DNA of 64,000 nt, from the NCBI RefSeq assembly GCF_001625655.1, contig NZ_AUYB01000112.1, positions 62,001 to 126,000 of the forward strand, written 5' to 3'. Below the pieces are notes generated by a model. That model worked only from the letters and a program-made list of their open reading frames with translations. It did no database searches and was not told the origin of the DNA. The DNA is from Pseudoalteromonas luteoviolacea DSM 6061. Its GTDB lineage: Bacteria > Pseudomonadota > Gammaproteobacteria > Enterobacterales > Alteromonadaceae. Positions 30,701 through 38,500 of the stretch are shown piece by piece. The position numbers and the translations under genes were made by a program. Position 1 is the first letter of the stretch. Each line of letters begins with the position of its first letter.

Positions 30701-30888
30701 CACGCGGTCCACAAGCGTTGTTGGGCGGGCGTTAAAGGCACTTTGGCTGCCCTATCTTGACGCACTTCCAACTGATTTTGTTGCGCTCTGGCCTGACTGT
30801 CTGCCAGTTTTGCTTTAAGTTTTAGCTGTTGTTCTTCAGTTAATGCGCCACCGCGCTCGCGTCTTCTTCTGCGCTTTTGCTCGCTCAT
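18727..30888 (-). CDS. Three-module NRPS: C-A(Ser)-T-E / C-A(Gly)-T / C-A(Arg-like)-T / C
   Basis: 4053 residues. A strongly basic N-terminus (residues about 5-12, KRRRRRER) is followed by C1 (about 45-480), A1 (core near 650), T1, E (about 1095-1530; HHLVIDGVSW near 1216), C2 (about 1545-1975; HHMLLDGWS near 1680), A2 (core near 2146), T2, C3 (HHIISDAWS near 2697), A3 (core near 3166), T3, C4 (HHIVSDGWS near 3734) and a basic tail ending KKRKMAKFGKLKK. Codes read by eye: A1 D-V-W-H-I-S-L-I-D (Ser), A2 D-I-L-Q-L-G-M-I-W (Gly), A3 D-A-E-D-I-G-A-V-T (close to the pyoverdine Arg code as I recall it). The E domain implies D-Ser. C4 has no downstream module in cis and should serve the separate Asp module next in order. 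The start ATG 30888 has AGGTGG 7 nt upstream; the frame runs 11 codons further. Confidence 0.88.
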   Translation of the reverse strand: MSEQKRRRRRERGGALTEEQQLKLKAKLADSQARAQQNQLEVRQDRAAKVPLTPAQQRLWTAWQLDPQDSVYNLAGTLTFQGQLNKAWVQAGFAHLVAKHGILNSRFSDDAGYTVQQLQNDNAFTFVDIPTQSDIAQQAFEIADKPFDLTAEPLLRVALLEAQGECTLLVVMHHIVTDGTSMQQLFNEFIQAYALLQSQQNLPEIEPKADYLDYALWLAKQDQSELLGKQLTDWQAALGDDFEPLRLPANSLARQGGNYPISTQSLALPNSLWQQVQGLTKQHQVTPYLVLLCAFQYLLHRYSDQKDVKVGVPIANRHHAQTHGLIGFFINTQVVRLEVAPADNFVALLEKAKSFSQFAQANQDLPFEHLLDAIKPPRSTGSHPLFQVMFNYLKRDKGAMDALQDVSLKDTQALRFSMPFDLQLDVIEEVTGDTTLHLYYANTLYSQAFATHCLDELAALLSAVASNPQSPLQYLDWYPLQRQQCLEAFSKGSDAFTWQHSIADIISEQAQKTPHSSALIFAGEHLSYAEFEQRTNQLANWLIAQGVGAEDQIGVYFDRSFEMVIALIGVMKCGAAYVPLDPNLPADRVDYIAQNSTFKLVLGNRDDSAFSVPYYVWSTLETTLTEYSGEYPNVTILPEQAAYVIYTSGSTGKPKGVVNNHHALYNRISWQDQAYPIGAQDRVLQKTPYGFDVSVWEFFWPLMRGATLVIAEPEIHKEPRELAALIQTQQVTLLHFVPSMLQAFISEPLAQQCNSIKHIICSGEALPAAQQADTLKLLPQLEIHNLYGPTEAAIDVSYYECDGRADKAVPIGKPIAGCELWVLDQQLNLSPIGAVGELYIGGVGLARGYANRPDLSAERFVANPFANDGSRLYRSGDLVRWSELGELEYLGRTDHQVKIRGLRIELGEIETQLFAQSGVKEAVVVAITGPNGGARLAAYVSGESLDESQLQKGLSDALPDYMVPSVIMVLDALPLSSNGKVDRKALPEPSLPSQTAYQAPQGEREELLCQAWQQVLGQSQISRDDNFFALGGDSILSLQIVAAMRQHGFALSAKQVFEAPTIAQLANELNELSEEDKIPQTVSGDVPLLPIQQAYFARQPKQVSHWNQAIRLTPPAAIDLAVLTESVQALIKHHDGLRLQYLQQGEWVQSYRDYDEADYREVVWYQSTTDQDFDSYCLELAEQAQASLNIMRGDSLRVVYVHSDTRQQLVLIAHHLVIDGVSWRILVDDLLQGIEQAATGKTVVYAPKSHSYQYWAQQLQAYPNAHEDEFTTWQSQHSEALDLPNFVDGDDTMNSAQTLNMTLSESHTEALLTQAQRPYRTQIDELLLAGLSVALEQWTGAEEVQVFLEGHGREPWQSQLDLSRTVGWFTALYPVKLSNFSDIAQTIIATKECLRSLPNKGIGYGAFKYFGNESQKQALHSTRKPQIEFNYLGQLDTNGNSPLADWQMSTDRTGRSIAPENKLSSDIAINGGIQKGQLQLAVTYSSACMLQADMTEFVHLLEQALGQVIEHCLAANERLTPADVPLLSLSQAELDALPISQQDVSSIYPLSAMQQGMMFHSMMEQSAAYLNQLRLDINGLDVTRFKAAWQQVVARHDALRTGFISGAQQPLQYVIHGHQIVFDELDWQAESEKSTDKLARTILDTGFAVTEEVGLMSFTLVQQSAQQHHFIWTYHHMLLDGWSSTAVLAEVMMAYQGQALPQPGGQYQDYLAYLAEQDEAAGDVYWQSRLAQLNDASYLAELQNRDVLDRRLGYALHTLQLDESQAAQLQAFAQQQEITVNTVLQGAWSLLLSRMLNKSAVCFGATTSGRPADLVGSDSTVGLFINTLPVISSLDNEQVVGQWLKACQQDSMQSREFEHTPLYQIQKLAEGQVSFDQQGLFDSLLIFENYPISETLGANELDGARFSLVENREETNYPLTVFVETAQGLTINFAFQGWRLSAELVAHLANNLARLLEALQTQVEQPLGHIQLLDEATQAEVKQLGIGTSQTLPSSDALAMFEAQAKQSPQAIAVQNEQGQQLSYGALNGRANQLAQALIAAGLTTEMPVAISMTRGVEMIVAILAVSKAGGVYVPIAVELPEERRDYICQHSGVKFALANSEVSFAEGVTCLNVTDLPLASYDDGNLDVQRHHHQLVYTLYTSGSTGLPKGVAISHGNLVNFLLGMQQQLGLEYALNALALTSLSFDISGLEIYLPLISGGTVTVAHNASTLSAELLAEQDLIQATPAGWRSLLELDLLTQVQGKRALCGGEALPAELVADLAQSGVQLWNMYGPTETTIWSSCYHVTQAPVHLGEATLNTQLYVLDNQLNLCPQQVAGELYIAGLGLARGYLTRPELSAERFVANPFADDGSRLYRTGDLVRWNQDGQLEYLGRTDHQVKIRGYRIELGDIEAQLYRCEGVSEAVVVDDNSTGTTQLVGYVSGKALDSEIIKTTIAQWLPDYMVPALVMTLDEMPHNSNGKIDRKALPAPQWQETLAYVAPQTETESRLAAIWQSVLGAEQVGREDNFFALGGDSIKALSVASQGNQAGLNFELPQLLSTGSLAQLAALIDGNEISTKTVLQRQAKRYAGLSFAEQRQWFLWKLSPHSSAYHIKGGLKLQGALNTKALQSALDYVRNSHDALRTVYVEDQDAQVSQFIAPIGQCEYQVFDASNGAESSGWRTDFVAQPFVLTEGNLFRVGLIKHSEVQHELVVVMHHIISDAWSLQIIIDDFAKAYRDALSGNTPPTDATSVRYSDYAQWQRAWLNDEVKAKQLDYWHSVIGDDLSPLHLPSDISTQQSSYQAVTEQVPLDDTLKAALVNFAKANNTSSFNVLMTALKVLLHRYSGQSTIRVGMPIANRHNAGTESLVGFFVNTQVITTHLSGEILLSDALEQVKTQLLGAQAHQDLPFEQLLDSLDLDRDLEQPLFQVMINHQRVDGNALLSLPKLDVNPVTIDASEAQFELVLNCYEDSEGLTNIEFEFAKERFSQMRRAELACALNSVLMALVDTQSQRVADLELIPETQQARLHSLSQGQTRSAAPLVTEQLSAMAKQYPLHTALKFADMVLNYQQLAERSNCLAHYLCAQSHAVVAVRFARGIDMVVAALAVLKSGATYVPIDPSLPLERQQYIAQQSGAGLLLSDDASNELMGVPTHTLDEFKLSAYPTKAVNNIILPQQTAYMIFTSGSTGLPKGVAVSHQALADHCYAMQQYYQYQTCDHALLFASMGFDAALEQLLMPLQSGAQLSVVDPKSLGPDALVDYVDTEQVTVVDLPPAYLRHVSKLDSVRLCIVGGEGWHQGDFKLAQQSLPHAQFVNAYGPTEAVVTPTLWIGDINSDVDGRYVPIGKPVGNRNVYVLDSDLNLLPHGAVGELYIGGSCLAEGYVKQADLTAERFVANPFGDQGGRLYRTGDLVRWNEDEQLEYLGRVDDQIKIRGHRIELGEIEALLSGLEGVEQAVVLVQSATEQPVLVAYAVTSKSANELQAQLRETLPEYMIPQAIEVMAQLPLNQNGKVDRKHLPELSLESHASTYVAPRGQLEQQIAQVWQLLLDVERVGRHDNFFALGGDSITALRLVSRINQLGEYGIEVKDIFSAQDLAALALSVSVSSRGVQRLALTRVERTALMPASSAQQSLWLTDRLSNSEVDKAAYNIAGAVALTGELDLKALEQAFNALISRHEILRSRFVDVEGEPRVEVLDKLAFELPVEQLENEQLAQPMRTEFELQSFDLSAAPLMRAKVLQLGELRYQLLVSMHHIVSDGWSIANLVQELGVFYAEQLGDARLASELAPLEVQYVDYASWQAARLEAQEGTQNRAFWQQQLQAAPPVSVLPLHLPRPDKPSSQGDQVLFNITPELSEQLQALSEAHNLSLFALLKASYMAFLSQQTGQQDLVVGTDLAGREEAALEPLIGFFIKVLPVRITLKTDDSFISLAQQVQQQLFAVQDHQLLTLENIAQVAEVSRQNGVSPIFQQLFVMQNTPQPRWPVDGVEISELPSEGVTSKFDSAIFIESTAQGLSGNMVFKRDLYVKDKTQVVINEWLNLLTTLVSQPEQALPKPKRSGGMKKRKMAKFGKLKK

Positions 30889-31218
30889 GCTGGTCCCACC
30901 TGGATCTCGATTATTGTGCACTGCTAAATCTGATTGATTGAGTGAAATGGATTACAACTTACCTCCATTCCACCACATCGCAATTACTTGGCACTTTTTA
31001 CCTACTTACAGACACAAAACCACGCCACTAACTTAAAAGTAAGAGACTGTTTTAATTTACTTAAATGAGTTTTATGACTGAGTTTTGTACATCGTTTTTT
31101 ATTTGGATGTGTTGGTAAAATTGCCCTTGATGCCAGCTAGACGTTGTCAAAGGAAAAAAATAAAGCAGGAGGCCATCATGGCCTCCAAAAAATTCAGTGA
31201 TGGGTTAGATGAACAACG
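30889..31218 (-). other. 330-bp gap: terminator of the PKS gene and presumed promoter of the large NRPS gene
   Basis: No gene is seen. A terminator occupies 31168-31186. The rest is A/T-rich and must carry either the promoter or the leader of the large NRPS gene. I searched for TAAAT-N16/17-CGT on the minus strand and found no good match: TAAAT occurs but without CGT at the right distance. Confidence 0.5.
31168..31186 (-). terminator. Terminator after the PKS gene
   Basis: GGAGGCCATCATGGCCTCC is a perfect inverted repeat (8-bp arms, 3-nt loop). On the minus strand it is followed by TGCTTTATTTTTTT, a strong intrinsic terminator, 33 bp past the PKS stop. Confidence 0.8.
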
Positions 31219-34200
31219 CTACTCGTTGAGCAGCTGCTCTTCAATTAAGAAGGTAAGGTTGTCTAGATTTGGATCTTCAAAGAAAGTCGCTGGTTCGATT
31301 TCAACGGCAAACTGTTGCTTTACTTTTGCCAGCATTTGAATCGCAATCAATGAATCACCACCAAGTTCAAACAAGTTATCAAAAACACCGATCTCATCAA
31401 AGCCAAGGAATTCACTCCAAATTGCAGCTAACTGTAACTCTAGTTCACTCTCTGGCGCTTCAAACTCAGTGTCTAGTTCAGGTCGTTTGTGACCTTTTGG
31501 TGCTGGCGCTTTAGCCTGCATCAAGCGTTCAGTCAGTTCAGCAACTTTGTCCTCACGAGCTTGCCAGGACAAACTTGCTGCATATAACTGTGGCGCTTGA
31601 GATTGGCCAATACCTGCAAGCAAAGTCTGTGCTGCAACTTCATCAATACCAAAGTCTTCTCCCACACTATGTCCCGCAGCCATACCAATGTTTGCCCACG
31701 CATCCCAGTTAACTGACTGCACCAAGAAAGGCTGTGGCTGCAAAGCAACCGCATCTAAATAACTGTTAGCTGCACAGTAATCACTTTGGCCTAGTGCGCC
31801 CAGTACCGAGGCCAATGATGAACATAGGAGCATACGCTCTAGTTTATGGGACTTAAATGCCGCTAAAAGGTTATCAGTACCTTGAGTTTTAGCCGCCATA
31901 CTTTGTGCTGCTTGCTCCGCACTCATCTGCGCCAACATCCCCCCACCTGGTAGACCCGCAGCGTGGATCACTTGAGTAATGCTACCCAGTGATTGTTCGG
32001 CATGACTAATGGCTACATTCAAGCTCGCAATGTCTAACACATCAGCTTGCACTACCGCGATACGTACACCTGCGTCTTGCAAAGCCGTTAATGCGGTTAA
32101 TTGACCTACTAATTTAGCATCACTGTCCTTATCAGCAATTAATGCAGCCCACTGTTCACTTGCGGGCAGTGCACTTCGAGTTTGTAATACCAAGGCATGG
32201 CCTTGGGCAGCTAGGAGCTTAGCGATGACTAAACCTACGCCACCTAAACCACCTGTAATAAAGGTCACTGCTGAAGACGATACTTCATGCTCCTGCGTTG
32301 TGATTGTAGGTAAAGCTTGCTGTGTACGCACAAAACGTTGACGACCACGATAGGCAATTTCTTGCGAATCATTTGCCATATCAGCCACTAACTGAGCGGC
32401 AAATTGCAATTGTGAACCGTCGCGATGGGTTTGCATTACTTCGCGCAACTGGCAGCGAATTGCAGTCTGCTCCATCCCTATAACACGCAAAATCCCAAGC
32501 GCTGTGGCTTTTTCAGCAGACACAGCCTCATCACCTAAGACACTAAATAGTTCACTTGCAACCACAGTCCAATTAATTTGACCTTGCCCTAGCAACCATT
32601 TGGCAAGTGGTAGCAGCAATTGGTAGCCACAAGCATGCTCATCCAATAGACGACAATCAACAATTTGCTCAAAGCCGTCAACTTGCTCATGTAACATGTT
32701 GAGCTGGCTTGCATCTTGACAATCTAGGCGGTACTGATTTTGCTCAAGGGCAGAAAATGTCTGGCCTTGCCAAACTTGAATTACAGTGGCACCTCTTGCA
32801 GTCAATGCTGAGCTTAATTGTGTTGTGAGCGGTGCATCCGAGGCAAGTAACACGACCTTTTGGTCCTGTAAGTTAACAGGTGAAGATACTGTGCAAAGCT
32901 GTTGTTGCCAAATCGGTTCAAGCAACTCAGGTCCAGTATGTTCGGTGACGCGAGTACTAGAGGCTTTAACTGCTTTAGCATCAACCCAGAATTCAGTTTT
33001 ATCAAATTGGTATGCTGGGAGTGCAATTTCAACGCCCTGCGCGACTTCACTCACTTCAGACCATTCGATTTGCACACCCAACTGCCAGAGCTTACCTAAA
33101 CTCTTCACAAACGGTGGGATAGGTGCTTTGAGGTCGCGCGCATGGGCAATCGAATTCAGTACGATGACCGAGTCTGACACTGACTGTTTGGCGAGCTTTT
33201 GTAAGGTATCGCCCGGACCGGCTTCGATTAATACATCACATTGCTGCGCAAGCGTATTCACACCATCCACGAAGTTAACCGCTTGACGGATATGGTCTAG
33301 CCAATACTGAGTCGACACTGCTTGCTCTGCGGTGATCCAAGTACCCGTTAGGTTGGACACAAATGGCGTGTTAGGAGCACTTAGCTGCGCTTGCTCAAGC
33401 ACCTCTGCAAACTCACCTAACACTGGCTCAGTGAGGTGACTGTGGAATGCGTGAGAAACGTGCAAACGCGTTACGCTAATATCGGCTGCTTTTAGTTCGC
33501 CTTGTAGGGCTTTTATCGCTTCTTTGGTTCCTGCAACCACGGTGTTGCTAGGACTGTTACATGCGGCAATATCCAACTGGTCATTAAGATATGGTGCTAG
33601 GCTCTGTGCATCGCTCATAACTGAGAGCATTGCCCCTGGAGCCATTTTTTGTAGCGCCTCGCCACGCGCAGTAACAAGCTTCACTGCTGTCTCTAAATTC
33701 ATCACTCCACTTAGGCATGCAGCGACATACTCGCCAATACTGTGCCCCAACATTGCCTCAATATTAACACCGTGACTCTGGTAGCACTTAGCCATTGCGT
33801 ATGCCACCACGAAAAGCGCAGGCTGGGTCACACGAGTTTGACCAAGCAACTGGTTTGCCGCGAGTAACTCTTCATCATTGGGAATGAATACGCGACGCAG
33901 CTCATCTTGTAGCGCATCGTTAAATAATGCGGTGACTTCTTCGAAGTGCGCTTTAAATGCAGGCACATACTTGAGCATTGGTTGCGCCATTGTCACGTAC
34001 TGAGACCCTTGCCCTGAGAACATCAAACCAATTTTATGATTGGTTGCTTTGTCACCACTGACATCGCGGACAAGCAGTTGCTGCGCTTGTTCTGCACCGT
34101 CCACCACAACCGCATGACGAATTGCGTGTGCAGTGCGGCTATGTTGCAGCTGCGCGGCAATTAAGGGAAGTTGTTCTGGTGATTGCTGTAGCTTAATCGC

Positions 34201-35592
34201 TAATGCTTGACGCTGTGCATCAAGGCCTGCTTGGCTATTCCCCGACAAAGGTAAAAGATACCAAGGTGTAGCCTGACTGTACTCTACCTCGGGCGCAACA
34301 TACTCTTCTAAAATAACATGAGCGTTTGTTCCACCCATACCTAACGAACTGACCGCTGCGCGACGCACCGAATCACTATGCCAAGGCTTTAGCTCGGTAT
34401 TAACGTAAAATGGGCTGTTGGCAAAATCAATTTTGCTGTTAAGAGGTTCACAATGCAAACTCGGAGGTAATGTCTTGTGACGCAGGGCTTGAACGGCTTT
34501 GATAAGCCCGGTAACGCCAGCCGCCGAGTCTAAGTGGCCAATATTTGCTTTAATGGAACCAATGGCAACCTGCTGATTGGCGCATCCGTCATATGCTCGG
34601 CTCAGTGCCGCAATTTCAATTGGATCGCCAAGCGTTGTTCCTGTGCCATGAGTTTCAATATACCCCACAGAGTTAGGCTCAATATCTGCAAACTCTAGTG
34701 CGGCCTCAATAGCCCCTGCTTGACCGGTTACACTCGGTGCCGTGTAACCCACTTTTTCCTTACCATCGTTATTGATGGCAGAACCTTTAATCACCGCAAG
34801 AATGTGATCGCCAGCTTCCAGTGCATCATCTACCCGTTTGAGCACCACAGCAGCACTGCCGCTACCAATCAAGATGCCATCGGCTTGTTCACCAAACGCA
34901 CTTAGTTGGCCAGAAGGGGATAAACTGCCTCCAGCTGGTGCATGATAGCCTTGCTCATTATTTAAATTGAGCCAAACGCCACCAGCAAGGGCTGAGTCAC
35001 ACTCATAGTTCTGCAATGAACGACACGCCATATGCACCGCAACTAATGAGGTAGAACATGCCGTTTGTACTGACACTGCCGGGCCTGTTAGGTCCAATTC
35101 GTAACTCACGCGCGTTGCGAGTGAATCTTTGTCATTACCATTTGTCAGTGCCAGTAAACTTGTAATATCTTGCTGGCTATCTGCCAGTAGGTTTTGCAGC
35201 AGGTATGCGGGAACACCACACCCAGCGAAAACCCCGGTAAAACTACTGCGATCAGTGGTCATGCCGGCATGTTCAAGCGCATGCCAACAAGTTTGTAAAA
35301 ATACCCGCTGCTGCGGATCAAGCTGTGCAGCTTCTTTTGGTGTGTAACCAAAAAATGCGGCATCAAATTGCGCCATGCCCATAAACGGTATACCGCGCTT
35401 TACATAATCTGGGTGTGCTAAATCGTCTTCACTGACACCCGCGGCTCGTAGCTGCGCATCGCTCAAATCCTGTACAGCACACTTGCCATCTCGTACATTT
35501 TGCCATAGTTCATCGACGTTATTGGCATCCGGAAAACGGCCTGCCATACCCACAATGGCAATATCTAGTTCGCTATAATTGTTTTCTGACAT
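31219..35592 (-). CDS. Type I PKS module: KS-AT-KR-ACP
   Basis: 1457 residues, one extension module. KS (about 8-430) has Cys179 in QTACSTS, His315 in ETHGTGTT and His353 in NIGHLDSA. AT (about 520-820) has FSGQGSQ, the nucleophile Ser618 in GHSIGEY, and HAFH at 714-717, which indicates malonyl-CoA. KR (about 1108-1290) has GGLGGVG at 1114-1120 and the catalytic Ser1259, Tyr1272 and Asn1276; the LDD motif of B-type ketoreductases is absent (HAAGLPGGG instead). ACP carries LGGDS-type FELGGDSL (Ser1414). No DH, ER or TE is seen, so the product is a beta-hydroxy extension. The gene starts 2 bp after the stop of the FAAL/NRPS gene, so it directly extends that module's amino acid. With a lysine starter this gives 4,8-diamino-3-hydroxyoctanoate. 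Confidence 0.9.
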   Translation of the reverse strand: MSENNYSELDIAIVGMAGRFPDANNVDELWQNVRDGKCAVQDLSDAQLRAAGVSEDDLAHPDYVKRGIPFMGMAQFDAAFFGYTPKEAAQLDPQQRVFLQTCWHALEHAGMTTDRSSFTGVFAGCGVPAYLLQNLLADSQQDITSLLALTNGNDKDSLATRVSYELDLTGPAVSVQTACSTSLVAVHMACRSLQNYECDSALAGGVWLNLNNEQGYHAPAGGSLSPSGQLSAFGEQADGILIGSGSAAVVLKRVDDALEAGDHILAVIKGSAINNDGKEKVGYTAPSVTGQAGAIEAALEFADIEPNSVGYIETHGTGTTLGDPIEIAALSRAYDGCANQQVAIGSIKANIGHLDSAAGVTGLIKAVQALRHKTLPPSLHCEPLNSKIDFANSPFYVNTELKPWHSDSVRRAAVSSLGMGGTNAHVILEEYVAPEVEYSQATPWYLLPLSGNSQAGLDAQRQALAIKLQQSPEQLPLIAAQLQHSRTAHAIRHAVVVDGAEQAQQLLVRDVSGDKATNHKIGLMFSGQGSQYVTMAQPMLKYVPAFKAHFEEVTALFNDALQDELRRVFIPNDEELLAANQLLGQTRVTQPALFVVAYAMAKCYQSHGVNIEAMLGHSIGEYVAACLSGVMNLETAVKLVTARGEALQKMAPGAMLSVMSDAQSLAPYLNDQLDIAACNSPSNTVVAGTKEAIKALQGELKAADISVTRLHVSHAFHSHLTEPVLGEFAEVLEQAQLSAPNTPFVSNLTGTWITAEQAVSTQYWLDHIRQAVNFVDGVNTLAQQCDVLIEAGPGDTLQKLAKQSVSDSVIVLNSIAHARDLKAPIPPFVKSLGKLWQLGVQIEWSEVSEVAQGVEIALPAYQFDKTEFWVDAKAVKASSTRVTEHTGPELLEPIWQQQLCTVSSPVNLQDQKVVLLASDAPLTTQLSSALTARGATVIQVWQGQTFSALEQNQYRLDCQDASQLNMLHEQVDGFEQIVDCRLLDEHACGYQLLLPLAKWLLGQGQINWTVVASELFSVLGDEAVSAEKATALGILRVIGMEQTAIRCQLREVMQTHRDGSQLQFAAQLVADMANDSQEIAYRGRQRFVRTQQALPTITTQEHEVSSSAVTFITGGLGGVGLVIAKLLAAQGHALVLQTRSALPASEQWAALIADKDSDAKLVGQLTALTALQDAGVRIAVVQADVLDIASLNVAISHAEQSLGSITQVIHAAGLPGGGMLAQMSAEQAAQSMAAKTQGTDNLLAAFKSHKLERMLLCSSLASVLGALGQSDYCAANSYLDAVALQPQPFLVQSVNWDAWANIGMAAGHSVGEDFGIDEVAAQTLLAGIGQSQAPQLYAASLSWQAREDKVAELTERLMQAKAPAPKGHKRPELDTEFEAPESELELQLAAIWSEFLGFDEIGVFDNLFELGGDSLIAIQMLAKVKQQFAVEIEPATFFEDPNLDNLTFLIEEQLLNE

Positions 35593-35594
35593 TG

Positions 35595-38500
35595 TTATGA
35601 TTCTCTTGCTTTTCTTTTACGCGCGGCAATCGCGCCCATGCCGCGTTTTTGTTTCGCGCCACTTGGTTTATTCGATGTGACAGGGGCTGCATTTGTCTGT
35701 GCATTACCAAGCAAAGTTGCCAAACTGGCGATACTTGGGTGCGCAAATAGCTCTGTCATTTGTAAATTGGGATATTGCGCTTTTAGGTCTTCATAGACGG
35801 CCATGAGCAATAGAGAATGACCACCTACATCAAAGAAGTTGGCATGACGATCAATTTCTTGCGTTTTTAAATGCTTTTGCCAAACCTCAGCAATGGCACG
35901 CTCAGTGTCATTTTCAGCCAGCGCAACGGGTTGTTTAACACGCTCCACTTTTGGTAGATGTTGGCGCTCTAATTTGCCACTGGCATTGGTGGGTAGCTTT
36001 TCCATCACTACGATGTCACTTGGCACCATGTAAGCGGGTAAGCGTTCACCAAGCGCCCGTTTTAGCTTGTCAGCAAAGGTGTGTTCATTGAACTTAGCAC
36101 TTTGAATATAGGCAATTAGACCTAAGCCATGGGCCTGCTGCTCGGTCACCACCACCGCCATATCTACGTCTGGCAATTGACTGAACTGTTGCTCGATTTC
36201 GCCAAGCTCGACTCTAAAGCCTCGAATCTTCACTTGGTGATCGTTGCGACCGTGATACATCAATTCAGTCCCTTGCCAACTGACCAAATCGCCCGTGGCA
36301 TACATACGCGCACCGTTGTCGCTATACGGATCGGCGACAAAGCGTGTCGCGGTCATTTCAGGCTGGGCCCAGTAGCCACGCGCTAAAATGTCACCACCCA
36401 CATACAATTGTCCAACTTGACCATTAGGCACAATTTCGAGGTTGTCGTCTAAAATGTACAGCTGACGGCCTGCCAATGCGTGCCCCAGCGGCACAGACAA
36501 ATTGCTATCTTCACTGGCATCTAAGTCCTGACAAGGGTGGATAGCGGCTTCTACTACAATTTCAGTTGGTCCATAGGTATTAAGCAATCTCACTTGAGTC
36601 AGACCGGTGTTTTGCCAATCACGGATCCCAGCCACCGACATGGCTTCACCACCCGAATGAACTTGCCTTAACTTTGGCAGGTTGAGTGGTGCAAGTTGCG
36701 CTTTTCGTGCCCAACTTGCACTGATGCTGCGCCAATATGCTGCACTTAGGTCCATCACTGCTACCTGGTGCGTTTGGGCCTGCGTATAGAGGGTGTCAGC
36801 ATCCCACAGCACATCACCGCGCAGTAGTACTGCCGCTCCCACCGACCAAGTTGGGAAAAGTTGCTCTACAAAGGCATCAAAATTGGCCGTAGCAAATTGC
36901 AGCACCACGTCGTCTGCTTGTAAGTCAATAAAGCGTTTGGCTGACTCAATGTAACGAGACAGCGCGCCCAATTCGATGGCAACACCTTTCGCTTTACCAG
37001 TCGAACCTGAGGTGTAGTTTAAATAAGCGGTTTGATTGTCGTGATAGTACACCTCTGGTGGCGTCGTATTGAGATGCTGCTCACTCAACAAGGTTTGTGG
37101 AGACAGAAGTGCATCGTCAAAGGTAACAGGCAATGCTACTTCGTCACTTAAAATTGCACCACACCCGCTGTCTTGTAACATGTGCTGTAATTTGTCTGCT
37201 GGAAATTGTTTGTCCAGTGGTAAGTATGCGGCTCCTGCTTTTAAACACGCCAACGTGCTTGCCAACATCAGTGGCTTTCTGTTTTGCATCACGCCAATAA
37301 CTGATTCGGTGCCAAAACCATTGGCAATCAGCCCATGTGCCAAACGGTTTGCTGTGTGCTCCAACCACTCAAAACTATAATGCTGATCGTTATAAATTAC
37401 CGCGGTACGAGAAGGTGTTTGCTGCGCAATCTCACTGATTGCCTGAAGCCAAGGTGTCATTGGCAACTCAATCGTTTCGCCTCGCCCTTGCTGAGCAGAC
37501 TCAACCTGCTGAGTGTGTAATGCTAAATTGCCAATGGCCTGATTTGGTGTCTTTATAATTTCACTTAACAGCGTATTGAAGGCACTTACCACAGTTTCAA
37601 TATAATCAGCATCGTACAGCGCCGCGTTATATTGGAACTCCAGCAACAGTGCGCCATCGTTCAACAAGCGAGAGTCGATACTCAAGTCAAATTGCGCTTG
37701 CTGTTGCAATGCAGTCACTTGCTCAACCTCCACGCCTGATAATTCAAGCGCTTGCTGTACGTCTTGCTCTAAATGATTAAACATCACCTGAAACAATGGA
37801 TTTTGTCCAAGGCTGCGGTCAGGGTTCATCACTTCAACGAGCTTTTCGAATGGTAAATCCTGATTTTTTTGTGCATCTATGGCGTGTGTTTTAGTGGATG
37901 ACAGCACCTCGATAAAGCTTTGCTGCGCTGACAGCGAATTACGTTGTACCAGCGTATTGATGAAAAAGCCCATCAGTGAGTGTAGTTCGGAGAAACGACG
38001 ATTAGCCACAGGCACACCAATACGTGGCGTGCGTTTTCCAGAATAGCGATAGAAGAATACCTGCAAGCTGCTGAGCAGCAACATAAACAAGCTGGCGCCA
38101 TGCTGATGCGCCAAAGCCTGTAATTGCTCAACTTGTTGATAAGGGAGCTTGATCGCTTGGCTTTGCATAGGCGCTTGTATGTTTGACTGCCTTGGGTGTT
38201 GCGGCGCCAATAACTCTTCGTCATCGTGCGCTTGTAATTGCTCCTGCCAATACGTCATTTGCGCTTGCGCCTCAGTACTTAATAACCACTGCTGTTGCCA
38301 AGCGGCGAAATCACCATAATTTACCGTATGCAAAGTATCAGGCAGAGTTTGACCATCAGTTAGTAACGCGTAATAGCGACTAATATCCGCCAACATTAAG
38401 TCAAAACTCCATGCATCACTGGCTATGTGATGCATCACTAGAATCAATTGATGGCGCTCTTCTGATAGCTTAACGAGCGCCGCTCTAAAGTTGTCCCCCT

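Noticed and set aside
31085..31339. Plus-strand open frame across the PKS terminator
   Set aside because: It runs through a terminator and into the antisense of the PKS gene with no family resemblance.
35595..37400. First domain of the loading protein as a DHB-AMP ligase
   Set aside because: PLFHDMGLIGG and the surrounding segments are FAAL-type; EntE-type ligases look different, although in vitro testing would settle it.
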